NCBI RefSeq assembly: GCF_003610465.1
Contig: NZ_RAQI01000001.1
Coordinates: 434,001 to 498,000 of the forward strand
Direction of reading: 5' to 3'
Source of the DNA: Xenorhabdus ehlersii
GTDB taxonomy: Bacteria > Pseudomonadota > Gammaproteobacteria > Enterobacterales > Enterobacteriaceae
Length of the DNA stretch: 64,000 nt
A program made the translations under genes and the position numbers. Numbering within the stretch: the stretch's first letter is position 1; each line of letters opens with the position of its first letter. Below, in pieces: positions 18,115 through 28,829 of the stretch. The notes beneath the pieces are model-generated. The model saw only the letters and a list, made by a program, of their open reading frames with translations, did not search any database and was not told where the DNA came from.

Positions 18115-18390
18115 ATGAAACAACGGGAAATTGAATACTCAAGTCAATTTCAACGAGATTTGAAACTGGTTCAAAAACGCCATAAGGATATGAACAAGTT
18201 AAAAGATTTAATGAAACTTTTAATTAACAATGAGTTCCCTTTGCCAACTATATACAAAGATCATCCTTTGCAAGGGAATTACAAAGGTTACAGGGATGCT
18301 CATATAGAGCCTGATTGGATTCTTATTTACAAAATTACTGATAACCTGATTAGATTTGAGCGAACAGGAACGCACTCCGATCTATTTTAA
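18115..18390 (+). CDS. yafQ: mRNA interferase toxin YafQ
   Basis: Ribosome-dependent endoribonuclease of the RelE superfamily that cuts mRNA at in-frame AAA codons. It has 91 residues. The residues reported as catalytic in E. coli YafQ are present at the same positions: His50 (KDHPLQ), His63 and Asp67 (AHIEPDW), His87 (TGTHSDLF). The toxin therefore looks active. Second gene of the dinJ-yafQ cassette, ending three bases before the second copy of the 31-base terminator repeat. Confidence 0.95.
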   Translation: MKQREIEYSSQFQRDLKLVQKRHKDMNKLKDLMKLLINNEFPLPTIYKDHPLQGNYKGYRDAHIEPDWILIYKITDNLIRFERTGTHSDLF

Positions 18391-18393
18391 CTG

Positions 18394-18424
18394 GAACTGC
18401 CCGAATCGTTAATCGGGCAGTTTT
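18394..18424. repeat. Second copy of the 31-bp terminator repeat
   Basis: Identical to 17691-17721, 703 bases away in direct orientation. The hairpin can end yafQ transcription, and because it is symmetric it also lies at the end of the convergent deaminase/PTS operon. Flanking bases differ between the copies, so the repeat is exactly bounded. Confidence 0.85.
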
Positions 18425-18433
18425 GGGAAAGCA

Positions 18434-18841
18434 CTAATATTGATTCTTCCAGTCAAAAGGTAATAGTTCACTAAGAGATAAAATCTTTTCTTGAGTGACT
18501 TTTACTTCTGCATGGATATTTTCTGGATTTATCTGACTGATAAACTCTCGGCAACGGCCACAGGGAGGAATGATATTACCATGCCGATTGACAGCAATAA
18601 TCCTGATTATCTGTGTTTCACCCTGCTTTATCATCTCAGCGATGGCACAATGCTCTGCACAAAACCCCATAGAGCAAGCAGTATCAATATTAATTCCAGT
18701 ATAAATATGACCAGATTTACTTTGAATAACAGCACCTACATGACCATATTTAATATATTTATTTAATTTAGTTGGGGATATTAGGCGATGTGCCATATGC
18801 TCCATTTCGTCAAAAGAAATCACAAAATACTCCTTACTCAT
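18434..18841 (-). CDS. Cytidine/blasticidin-S deaminase-like protein
   Basis: A 135-residue member of the small tetrameric cytidine deaminase superfamily. Zinc ligands are Cys61, Cys94 and Cys97 with catalytic Glu63 (FCAEHCAIAEM and IPPCGRCREFI). The PPCGRCRE motif and the length resemble blasticidin-S deaminase and other antibiotic- or nucleoside-modifying members as much as housekeeping Cdd. It is the last gene of the PTS operon, 28 bases after the HPr gene and on the same strand, so its substrate may be linked to the imported sugar conjugate. Substrate unknown; superfamily assignment secure. Confidence 0.8.
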   Translation of the reverse strand: MSKEYFVISFDEMEHMAHRLISPTKLNKYIKYGHVGAVIQSKSGHIYTGINIDTACSMGFCAEHCAIAEMIKQGETQIIRIIAVNRHGNIIPPCGRCREFISQINPENIHAEVKVTQEKILSLSELLPFDWKNQY

Positions 18842-18869
18842 GATTAAAGGAATTAATAAAGTAGATGGC

Positions 18870-19130
18870 TCATTCTTTTATATTACGAATAAAATTAATA
18901 ACTGATTGTGCCATCTCCTTCTCATTATCGCCTTCAACCCGAATAATCACTTCCATACCACTTTTGATTCCCATCGACATCACTTTAAACATGCTTTTTA
19001 GATTCGCACTTTTATCTCCTCTGATAATTTCAATTTTGCCAGTGTAATTTTTGACAAAATTACAGAGTTGAGCACAAGGCCGCGTATGCAACCCTGAAGG
19101 AGCAGTAACAACCACCGAATATTCAATCAT
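18870..19130 (-). CDS. HPr-like phosphocarrier protein
   Basis: An 86-residue HPr paralogue. The phosphoryl-accepting His15 is in SGLHTRP, and Ser46 is present (NLKSMFKV), the site used in HPr regulation elsewhere. It would relay phosphate from enzyme I to the neighbouring EIIA. It lies 71 bases downstream of the phospho-beta-glucosidase gene in the same operon. Enterobacterial ptsH normally sits with ptsI and crr, which are absent here, so this is a dedicated paralogue. Confidence 0.9.
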   Translation of the reverse strand: MIEYSVVVTAPSGLHTRPCAQLCNFVKNYTGKIEIIRGDKSANLKSMFKVMSMGIKSGMEVIIRVEGDNEKEMAQSVINFIRNIKE

Positions 19131-19201
19131 AAAAATTACCTGTTTATATATTCTCTATCTTTCAAGCTACAATTCGCAATTTGTTAAGTACAGAAATAAG
19201 G

Positions 19202-20994
<1,793 letters not shown>

Positions 20995-21023
20995 TTTTAA
21001 ACTTCCTGATGAAATTAAACAAT

Positions 21024-22268
21024 TTAATCTTGCTGATTTGTATTAGCACTTTCTTCCTCAATACGTTTTTTCTCATAAACCTTAAAGAAGGGATACCAGG
21101 TGATAAGGAAAACGGCCATAAGTACCACATAGCAAATAATCGCTCGCCAGTCTTCCGTAATGATGACACTGGAAAATGGAGCCGGTATCTGACCAACTTG
21201 AATCATTTTCGAAGGTATATTCAGCCAATCTGAGCGCATGAAAATCCATACGATAATTGGGCTGGTAATTGCATTGATCCACATTGGCAGCATTAAGAGT
21301 GGATTAAGGACGATTGGCGTACCAAATACCAACGGTTCGTTAATATTGAAAAAAGAAGGGCCGATACAGATATAGCCTGTTGTTTTTAGTTCTCTGGATT
21401 TTGAAAACAGCATTAAAAGATTCAAGGCAAGTGTTGCACCCGTTCCTCCCATGGTGATTAAAGCGGCGGTAAATAAGGTTTCGTAAGTCACGATATTAGT
21501 GGCTGGCTGACCAGCAGCAACCAGCGCAATATTGGCAGTGATCCCAAGCATGAAGATTGGCATTTGTAGACCTGTAAATGTCCAGACGGAAATGCCCATA
21601 GACATGGCTATCGCAGGAATTAGCGCCATGAGAATAAAGCCGGGTAGGGTTTGCCCGAATGCAGCGATGGGAGAAAAGAGCGATAACAGTTTGGAAAAAA
21701 CATCAATATCAAAAGTGAAGACCAACAATGTTCCGCAGCCAATGGAAATCAGTATGGGAATAATCGCGTGTATCCAGCCGACAACGAAATCAGGTAAAGA
21801 ACTTTCTTTCAAGAATCCTAACTTGGTATATAAATGAAAGAGATAAGAAACAAACAGCCCGGTGACAATACCTAATAATATTCCCGCTGGGCCAAAGCGA
21901 TCAAAACTGACGAGCATATTGCCATCGGTAAATTCTGGCTTAATGAACATCATGTAAACACAAATCGAAGTGAGTCCGGCAATAAGCGTATAACGAAAGT
22001 GATATAGCTTCTCCATCATTTGATTTGCAATCATAAAAGCCGTAATTAAACCGAGCATTCCAAAAGAATAATTGGCAATCTTGCCAAGATCGGGCAAAAA
22101 CAAAAAATGAGAACGAAATACGTTATAAAAAAAGATAAGTGAACCTGCTAAGATAAAAGGGATATTTTTTTGCATTGCCCCAGAAATTGCTGCTACCCAA
22201 GGCCGTTTGGTAAAATTTTGCATAGCAGGTGCAAATGAGTCAGATAACCAAGACATAAATGCTTGCAT
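21024..22268 (-). CDS. PTS EIIC permease, lactose/cellobiose family
   Basis: A 414-residue membrane transporter with about ten hydrophobic segments, slightly shorter than the roughly 430-450 usual in the family. Typical EIIC-Lac/Cel motifs are the N-terminal MQAFMSWLSDSFAPAM amphipathic start, IGPSFFNINEPLVFGTPIVL (the NEP substrate loop) and GGTGATLALNLLML. Transports and phosphorylates a beta-glucoside-like sugar with the EIIA and EIIB encoded beside it. Starts 63 bases after the EIIB stop. Confidence 0.93.
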   Translation of the reverse strand: MQAFMSWLSDSFAPAMQNFTKRPWVAAISGAMQKNIPFILAGSLIFFYNVFRSHFLFLPDLGKIANYSFGMLGLITAFMIANQMMEKLYHFRYTLIAGLTSICVYMMFIKPEFTDGNMLVSFDRFGPAGILLGIVTGLFVSYLFHLYTKLGFLKESSLPDFVVGWIHAIIPILISIGCGTLLVFTFDIDVFSKLLSLFSPIAAFGQTLPGFILMALIPAIAMSMGISVWTFTGLQMPIFMLGITANIALVAAGQPATNIVTYETLFTAALITMGGTGATLALNLLMLFSKSRELKTTGYICIGPSFFNINEPLVFGTPIVLNPLLMLPMWINAITSPIIVWIFMRSDWLNIPSKMIQVGQIPAPFSSVIITEDWRAIICYVVLMAVFLITWYPFFKVYEKKRIEEESANTNQQD

Positions 22269-22331
22269 TTTGTATCTCTCTTTAATTTTTTTTCTAAAAT
22301 TCCCTGGTTAAATTTAATTTAAATAGTTAAT

Positions 22332-22646
22332 TTAGTTTTTCAGGATCTTTATGGCTAACTCAAGTAATGCTTTACCATCTAATCTTCCATAGATTTCTTG
22401 TGGTACAACCATGACAGGAATATGATAACGGTCGGCATGTTTCTGAAACTCTTTTTGCTGTGAAGCATAGTGTGGCCCAAGGAATAAAATATCGATTACA
22501 GAAAAATACTCTGCGACCTCACTTTCACTTCTGGCTTCAACAGTGACAGGGATAGCCTTATCTTTTGCTGCATTGCGGGTTCTGGTTGCCAGCATTCCGC
22601 TAGAAATACCTGCCCCGCAGCATAACATAATAAATATCTTTTTCAT
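22332..22646 (-). CDS. PTS EIIB component, lactose/cellobiose family
   Basis: A 104-residue EIIB. The phosphorylated cysteine is Cys10 by alignment with E. coli ChbB (MLCCGAGISSGML against LFCSAGMSTSLL); Cys9 is an additional cysteine beside it. First gene of the operon, divergent from the PRD regulator with 173 bases between them, which must hold both promoters. Confidence 0.92.
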   Translation of the reverse strand: MKKIFIMLCCGAGISSGMLATRTRNAAKDKAIPVTVEARSESEVAEYFSVIDILFLGPHYASQQKEFQKHADRYHIPVMVVPQEIYGRLDGKALLELAIKILKN

Positions 22647-22819
22647 GTAATCCTCTTGTTTCTTGTTATTGCGTAGTTCATTGATTGCTATTTTTTATGT
22701 GGATACACTCTCTACTATTTTTCTTGCATATTCAAATTAATATTTGCACTCATAGAGGGCAGGTTTTTATTTTTAAATGAAAATATTAACAGTAATATGA
22801 AGTCATTATTTTTAATTTT

Positions 22820-24745
22820 ATGGGTATTGTTATGCTAAGAATTAAACTGAAATATTTATTAGATTACCTATTAACTCAGAAGGTCCCTGTTTCAGCATTA
22901 AAATTATCTCAAGTCTTAGGGGTATCAATAAGATCTGTAAAAAATTATGTTGCAGAGATTAATGGGGCACATGAACAAAAAATTATTATTTCCAGTCGGC
23001 AGGGGTATTTATTGTCACAAAGTTTATTATCACACAATATAGTAAAGCAGTTAAATTGCCAGAAGAACAGTTTGCCCAAGACGTATCAAGAAAGAGCACA
23101 TTTTATTATTAAAGCGATCTTGTTATTTAAGAGAAGCAGTAATATATATGACCTGAGCAATGATTTATGTATAAGTGATTCTACAGTAAAGGCATTAGTA
23201 TATAAGATGAATACATCATTTCAACGCTTCAACGTGCAATTTTTATGTAAAAACAGTCATATTGAAATATTAGGCACTGAACATGATTTAAGAAAATTAG
23301 TTTCTTACACGATATTTGAACAAACAAGCTATCGTTTTATTGACTCAAAAGTATTGGAAAAAATATTTGATAAAAAACAAGTTAAAGATGTTATTGAAAT
23401 AATGACCAACGTTTTTGATAAATGGGAATTGTATCTTAGTGATTTTTCGTATACCAATCTTATTTTACACTTTCTGATTCTGATAGAACGCCTGAAGAAG
23501 GGCAGGTATCTGGAGAATCGGGCATTACCTATAGAAAATAGTGATCTAAGATTGATCTCAGATGAGTTATGCGACAAACTGCAACTTTGTTTTGGGATTC
23601 TTATTCCTGAAAATGAAAGAAGATCTTGCTATCTTTTTTTGAAAACCAATACAAACCTTAATAAGGTAGATAATGAAGTCATTGACTTAGTTGGCGCTAA
23701 ACTTTATCAATTTACTCGGCAATTAACTGAGTCCGTGCAAGAAAATTATCTGATTGATTTAGCCTCCGATGATTTTATTTCTTTACTGTCTTTACACTTG
23801 TCAGGGCTACACACAAGGTTGAAACATAAAATTTATACTAAAAACCCCATGTTGGAAATAATCAAAAAGGAATGCAGAATCGTTTTTGATATTGCTATCT
23901 TCATTTCTTTTCAGTTAAATAGATATTTCAATAATAAATTGAATGAAGATGAAATTTCTTTCATTGCATTACATGTTGGGGCGGAGTTTGAACGGCAAAA
24001 AAGAAATATTACTAAAATTAGAACGGTGCTCCTGTGTCCGAGTTATCGTGGAATTGAAAATAAAATTTACCATCAACTATTACGTGATTTTGGTGATGAA
24101 ATAAATCTTATTAAGGTTATTTCCCAGCCTGCTGAATTGGAAGGCATGGAGTTTGAGTTATTGATTACGACAATAAATTTTTCTCCAGAACGATATTATG
24201 AAACTGTTTACATTTCACCTTTTCATTTAAGAGATAAGCATTCTGAATTGATGGAAAAAATTGACACAGCCAATGCGAACCGAAAAAGGGCAAGGTTAAT
24301 CCGAAATATTGATTTATTCTTTGATCCCGAACTTTTTCTTTATAATCCCAATCTTCGCAATCGGGATGAACTTATCGAAATAGTTTGCCAGAAAATGTTA
24401 GCGAAGGGCTATGTTGAAGCTGATTTCATCAACTATGTGTATGAGCGTGAGAATGCATCTTCGACAGCTTTTGGCATTTTAGCGTTACCTCATTCGATCA
24501 AACTGGATGCGGTGAAAACTTGTATCTCGGTAGTCATAAGCTCAAAAGGCATACGTTGGGGAAAAGATGAACGAGTGCATGTGGTGTTTTTGAGTGCAAT
24601 AAATCGGGTAGACAGGACGTGTTTTGCTGAGAGTTACGATGCGTTGTTGGATATCTTTAATCACGACAGTGTTATTGGTGCACTGGGTAAAATCACTGAC
24701 TTCGAAAGGTTTCGAGATATTTTAATTGAATATCAATATCATTAA
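22820..24745 (+). CDS. PRD-containing PTS-controlled transcription activator (LicR/MtlR type)
   Basis: A 641-residue modular regulator. In order: N-terminal HTH region (about 1-60, SALKLSQVLGVSIRSVKNYV), a second HTH (about 90-140), PRD1 and PRD2 (about 190-410; PRD2 includes SFIALHVGAEFERQK), an EIIB-like region (about 415-500) and a C-terminal EIIA-Fru/Mtl-like domain with its active-site type His in LALPHSI. Phosphorylation by PTS proteins would tune it to sugar supply. Divergent position next to the EIIB gene indicates that it controls the PTS operon. It also lies directly upstream of xaxAB on the same strand, 611 bases away. The start could be 22820 or 22832. Confidence 0.88.
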   Translation: MGIVMLRIKLKYLLDYLLTQKVPVSALKLSQVLGVSIRSVKNYVAEINGAHEQKIIISSRQGYLLSQSLLSHNIVKQLNCQKNSLPKTYQERAHFIIKAILLFKRSSNIYDLSNDLCISDSTVKALVYKMNTSFQRFNVQFLCKNSHIEILGTEHDLRKLVSYTIFEQTSYRFIDSKVLEKIFDKKQVKDVIEIMTNVFDKWELYLSDFSYTNLILHFLILIERLKKGRYLENRALPIENSDLRLISDELCDKLQLCFGILIPENERRSCYLFLKTNTNLNKVDNEVIDLVGAKLYQFTRQLTESVQENYLIDLASDDFISLLSLHLSGLHTRLKHKIYTKNPMLEIIKKECRIVFDIAIFISFQLNRYFNNKLNEDEISFIALHVGAEFERQKRNITKIRTVLLCPSYRGIENKIYHQLLRDFGDEINLIKVISQPAELEGMEFELLITTINFSPERYYETVYISPFHLRDKHSELMEKIDTANANRKRARLIRNIDLFFDPELFLYNPNLRNRDELIEIVCQKMLAKGYVEADFINYVYERENASSTAFGILALPHSIKLDAVKTCISVVISSKGIRWGKDERVHVVFLSAINRVDRTCFAESYDALLDIFNHDSVIGALGKITDFERFRDILIEYQYH

Positions 24746-25356
24746 ATCACCTCATTACCAACAGGGTGAGAATTTAGTTCTTTGCCCTGTTTATGAACTG
24801 TTTAAGATAAGTGTTTTAATGTTGTAAAGTTAATTGAAATATCCTTAAATAAGGTTATTTGTACTGATATTATATTTTTTGTTTTATCTTGGGAAACTTG
24901 GTTTATTTTTCTGTATTAAAAAAAGTAAAAGATAGATTATTTTTACTACATTGCTTTATATCGATACACTTCTATTTAGCCTTGAGTTGATCTATTCTTC
25001 TGTTATTTTTCTTTCTGGCGGATATATATTCTTATATAGAAAATGAGGAACAATAAAAACATATTATATGGTATGCGAAAATAAATATTAGTAATGGGTT
25101 GTTAATCTGATTATTTTGGTTTGTTTAATCGTAAATAAATAAAATTTTGATTTTGTCATGATGCTTGTGTAATAAGAATAAACAAAATAAACAGAATAAA
25201 TTAAAGTAAATTTGCAGATAAAAATATCAACTTTTCACATTAAGGTTAATGTAAGTGTTCGAATTAAAATTATATCGAAATAAAAGGGTTTTCAGATGGA
25301 GAAATGAGAAGTTAAATTAACTTTAAATTAAACCTACAACACGAATGGAGAACGAT
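24746..25356 (+). other. AT-rich region upstream of xaxA
   Basis: About 610 bases without a supportable gene. The length and extreme AT content are typical of H-NS-type silenced promoters of virulence genes, but no specific binding site could be assigned by eye. A weak hairpin (TCACC..GGTGA) follows the regulator stop. Confidence 0.4.
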
Positions 25357-26571
25357 ATGTCATTAAATAAACTCTTAGCAGAAAATAAGATACCTGTTAC
25401 AGAAGTCCCCGCAGTGACCTTAAAAATGTTGACCAGTCAGATAGAAGGCATTGCTCGTCCAGGAGGTATCTTTACTAAAGAAGATCTCATTAGTATCAAA
25501 TTATATGTTAAACATGGTTTGGAACTACCTTTTAATTTACAGGGAGTCAAGGAATATATCGGTTATAACGATATTGATATTGATGGTTTGAAACCTGCGA
25601 ATATGACCAACCTGTTTAAAGAAATTCACAATCATGCACTTAGTTGGAGTGATGTAGAAAGTAACGTCCAACAGCAAAGTATCGATCTGGAAAATGCCGG
25701 CAGGCAAATTACCGGAACGGGAGGAGAAATAATCAGTGTTATTGAACAAATGCCGATTATTGAACGGGTCAAAACAAAATTAGGTGATTTAACTGATAAG
25801 CAATTAGCGGAAATAACTTATACCAATGATGATAAAGAAATCGCTGTTGAATTGGGTAATATCCTTGAAAGCATGAAGAAAGATATTAAAAAACAGCAGG
25901 AAAATACTCAGAAAGTTAAAAATTCGGTAACCGATTTTAAGATCACTTTGATTGGTGGAAAATTAACAAATGGCGGAATTGCACAAGGATTAGAGCCACA
26001 GGTGAATAGTAAGAAAAAACTGATGGATGAGAATAATCTTTCTGCGACCATTAAAGATCTGCAAGATAAGATTGATGAGAAGAATAAAGAGATTGAGCAA
26101 CTCAAAAAAGACTATGATAAATACGTTGGCCTGGCATTTTCTGGCATGGCAGGAGGCATAATTGGTTGGGCGATTACTGGTGGTATTTTTGGTGATAAAG
26201 CAGAAAAAGCCCGTAAACGAAAGAATGAATTGATCGAGGAAGTTAAGGGATTGCAAGATCAAGTGAAAAATAAAAGTGCACTGCAAACCGCCATTCAAAA
26301 TCTTTCCCTGAATTTTTACAATATTCATATTTGTATGCTGGATGCGGAATCTGCCTTAAACCACTTAGATTTTATGTGGAACACAATGCTAACGCAAATT
26401 ACATCTTCAAAAGATAAGTTTTCTGAAATTAATGATGCATTGAAACTGACCTCTTTTGTGTCAACATTTAAGCAAGTTATTAGCCCCTGGAAAGAAGTAC
26501 AAGGTTCTGCTGTGCAATTAGTTAAGACTTTTGATGAGGCACTGGCAGAATATAAGAAACTCTACAACTAA
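25357..26571 (+). CDS. xaxA: Alpha-xenorhabdolysin subunit XaxA
   Basis: First component of the binary alpha-pore-forming toxin XaxAB, which lyses insect hemocytes and erythrocytes; homologue of Yersinia YaxA. It has 404 residues from the ATG at 25357 with GGAG six bases upstream; an ATG four codons earlier overlaps that ribosome site. Mostly amphipathic helices forming long coiled coils (DLQDKIDEKNKEIEQLKK). One hydrophobic hairpin near residues 258-277 (VGLAFSGMAGGIIGWAITGG) corresponds to the membrane-interacting head. No classical signal peptide, as in the family. xaxB follows after 42 bases. Confidence 0.95.
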   Translation: MSLNKLLAENKIPVTEVPAVTLKMLTSQIEGIARPGGIFTKEDLISIKLYVKHGLELPFNLQGVKEYIGYNDIDIDGLKPANMTNLFKEIHNHALSWSDVESNVQQQSIDLENAGRQITGTGGEIISVIEQMPIIERVKTKLGDLTDKQLAEITYTNDDKEIAVELGNILESMKKDIKKQQENTQKVKNSVTDFKITLIGGKLTNGGIAQGLEPQVNSKKKLMDENNLSATIKDLQDKIDEKNKEIEQLKKDYDKYVGLAFSGMAGGIIGWAITGGIFGDKAEKARKRKNELIEEVKGLQDQVKNKSALQTAIQNLSLNFYNIHICMLDAESALNHLDFMWNTMLTQITSSKDKFSEINDALKLTSFVSTFKQVISPWKEVQGSAVQLVKTFDEALAEYKKLYN

Positions 26572-26613
26572 TTTTTTCTGAGAATAATTAATAAAATAGA
26601 AAGGAATATTAAA

Positions 26614-27666
26614 ATGTCCGAAGATATTATCTTACAAAAAGAAATTTTGTATCCAGAAATTAATATCAAAGCCATGAATCAGGCGGTAAATGCTATTTGG
26701 CTTTTGGCACAACGGCAAACATCCGGTATTGCAATTATTGGGGAAAAAGTTGAACGAATCAGGCTCTATAGCCGTGATCTTGATGAACTGGTGCGTCGCT
26801 CGTTATCACAATTAACGCCGATACTCAGCCAGCTTGCTGCGGGAGAGGCTTTCCAGACAATCAACCAAATCGATGAGGCTTTGGCAGCTTCTGATTTGAG
26901 TGACGATGATCGTCAGGCTTTGCTGGCAGAGCGTGATCAATTGATCCAAAAGTTATCGCAAGATATTGACCATGTGATTGTTAATTTCAGTAGCAGCACT
27001 AATCAACTGAATGGAAAAATCAATGATATTCGCAATATGGTGATTGCGGAGCGTCTGGAGGAGCTTCTGGCACAAACGGAATCACGAAAAGCAGAATTGC
27101 AGAGTGATATTGAGAGTAAAGCCGAAAAAAGAAATAAATTGGATGCTGAACGGGCTAAAATTATCGAAAGTCAGGATGTGATCCGTGAAAATAATATCGC
27201 GGATATGTTTAAAGATTTTATCCCTGACGCCAGTGATATTGATGGTCTGGATTTTACTCAACCTAAAAAAGAGGCTATTAAACAGGCTATAAAACAAGGT
27301 GTTGAGATAGCCAGAAAAATATTAGGTAAAGTTTCTGAAGGATTGAAATATATCGATCTGGCAGATGCCAGAATGAAACTGAGTGATCAAATCGATCAAG
27401 TAATAAAAGAAACTGATGCACTGAAAGTGACATTACGGGAAACGGAGCGACGGCTTTCTGGCTTGAAAGATGTAATGCAAATCGAAGCAGAACGCACCAT
27501 CATGCTTGCTGAGGCGGTAAAACTGGGACAAGCGTGGAACGCATTCGCTACTCAATTACATCGTTTATCAGGTAATAAAGTTGATCAGAAATACTTAACG
27601 AGTTTGATAAATAACCAATTGGATTTTTTGGCTAATTTAGCCTCACAATATCATATGTTGAAATAA
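26614..27666 (+). CDS. xaxB: Alpha-xenorhabdolysin subunit XaxB
   Basis: Second component of XaxAB; in published structures XaxA-XaxB heterodimers assemble into a large ring pore. It has 350 residues, almost wholly alpha-helical with several coiled-coil stretches (ESRKAELQSDIESKAEKRN, about 155-190). A moderately hydrophobic connector region lies in the middle (about 200-245). No signal peptide. The ribosome site AAGGAA lies ahead of the ATG. The pair is intact, so the toxin is likely functional. A terminator follows at 27673-27710. Confidence 0.95.
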   Translation: MSEDIILQKEILYPEINIKAMNQAVNAIWLLAQRQTSGIAIIGEKVERIRLYSRDLDELVRRSLSQLTPILSQLAAGEAFQTINQIDEALAASDLSDDDRQALLAERDQLIQKLSQDIDHVIVNFSSSTNQLNGKINDIRNMVIAERLEELLAQTESRKAELQSDIESKAEKRNKLDAERAKIIESQDVIRENNIADMFKDFIPDASDIDGLDFTQPKKEAIKQAIKQGVEIARKILGKVSEGLKYIDLADARMKLSDQIDQVIKETDALKVTLRETERRLSGLKDVMQIEAERTIMLAEAVKLGQAWNAFATQLHRLSGNKVDQKYLTSLINNQLDFLANLASQYHMLK

Positions 27667-27672
27667 ATATTC

Positions 27673-27710
27673 TGATAAATAAAAGGCTGGGAATAGGTAT
27701 TCTCAGCCTT
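27673..27710 (+). terminator. xaxB terminator, first copy of a duplicated hairpin
   Basis: Stem AAGGCTGGGA/TCTCAGCCTT with an 8-base loop, followed by CGTTTTG. The leading 20 bases and the right arm recur at 31769-31805 downstream of tetR. Confidence 0.8.
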
Positions 27711-28157
27711 CGTTTTGATAAATATATATTTGTCAAAAGTGTTAATATTTAATTACTTTATAACGTATCTGTTTTATATTTCCGTTGATTATTAACTTAT
27801 TATTTAAAATAAACTTACACCAGTTGTTTTTTTTGCTCTGCAATTTCTATAGGGCAATGTAGTCAGCTAGAAAGCACAGTAGCCACCGACTGAGTGACAA
27901 AAATTTGGGCGATTCCCCTGCGCCAGCCGATAACCCCAGAGACAGAAATTCTTCAACATCCGATTAATTATTGATCGTCATTTCATCAATAATATTTATA
28001 AATAATTACAGAATGATAAGTTGCACACAATATTTTATGGATTTAACTGTTAATTTCTTGAATGCGGGAAAATACTGTGATGTGGATACCTTTTTTCCTG
28101 AGAAGGATACCCCAGGAACGGCCCGATTATCATTCCAGAAAAAGCAAAGGAAAAGAA
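27711..28157. other. Intergenic region after xaxB with a GC-richer patch
   Basis: AT-rich except for about 27841-27960, which is clearly more GC-rich and reads on the minus strand as a short open stretch (FLSLGLSAGAGESPKFL). This looks like a fragment of foreign or mobile DNA, but no family was recognised. Confidence 0.35.
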
Positions 28158-28817
28158 ATGACTTATATTCAATCTCATTTGGCGGGGCAAGTTTGGTTCT
28201 CACTCGGAGACAGCATAACAGAAAGAGGGTGGTATCAACCCATCGTGACTGAAATATTAGGCCTAAGAGAATTTGTTAATTACGGTATTGGAGGAACATG
28301 TATAGCTCAAAAAGATAAAGATGATAGTTCTGCTATGTGTTTAAGATATAAAGAAATGGGAAACAATTCAGACATCATTACCATATGGGGAGGGGTTAAC
28401 GATTTTGGCTATGATTTTGGTTCCCATGGGGGGATAGAAATAGGTGACAGTAAAGAAGAAAAAACTCCATTAACATTTATTGGCGCTATGCATTTATTGC
28501 TGGCAGGAGTGACAAAGCAATACCCATTATCAAGGATAGGGTTCATCATAACAACGCCTCTCTCAATAAAAAGAGGAATGAACGAAAAAAATTTGAAAGG
28601 ATACTATTTGTCTGATTATTGCAATGTTTGCAGGGAAGTTTGCGAAAGATATTCTATTCCGTATCTGGATTTGTTGAAAAACTCCGGTTTTAATGAAGGA
28701 AATATAGATATCATGACGAGCAATAGCTCAGGTACTGTGTCCGATGGACTGCATCCATCAAAAACAGGCATGGCAAAAATAGCGCCTAAAATTGCAAACT
28801 TCATGTTATCAATTTAA
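28158..28817 (+). CDS. SGNH/GDSL-type hydrolase (probable carbohydrate esterase)
   Basis: A 219-residue SGNH hydrolase. Block I is FSLGDSIT (nucleophile Ser19), block II NYGIGGT (oxyanion Gly), block III GGVND (Asn), block V DGLHPSKTG (Asp and His), so the catalytic set is complete. The start at 28158 (MTYIQSHLAG) is preceded by AAAGGA; the frame is open further upstream but without family similarity. No signal peptide, hence cytosolic or non-classically exported. It lies 12 bases ahead of an O-acyltransferase, suggesting a matched acylation/deacylation pair acting on a surface glycan or small glycoside. Substrate unknown. Confidence 0.8.
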   Translation: MTYIQSHLAGQVWFSLGDSITERGWYQPIVTEILGLREFVNYGIGGTCIAQKDKDDSSAMCLRYKEMGNNSDIITIWGGVNDFGYDFGSHGGIEIGDSKEEKTPLTFIGAMHLLLAGVTKQYPLSRIGFIITTPLSIKRGMNEKNLKGYYLSDYCNVCREVCERYSIPYLDLLKNSGFNEGNIDIMTSNSSGTVSDGLHPSKTGMAKIAPKIANFMLSI

Positions 28818-28829
28818 GAGGAATTTTAA

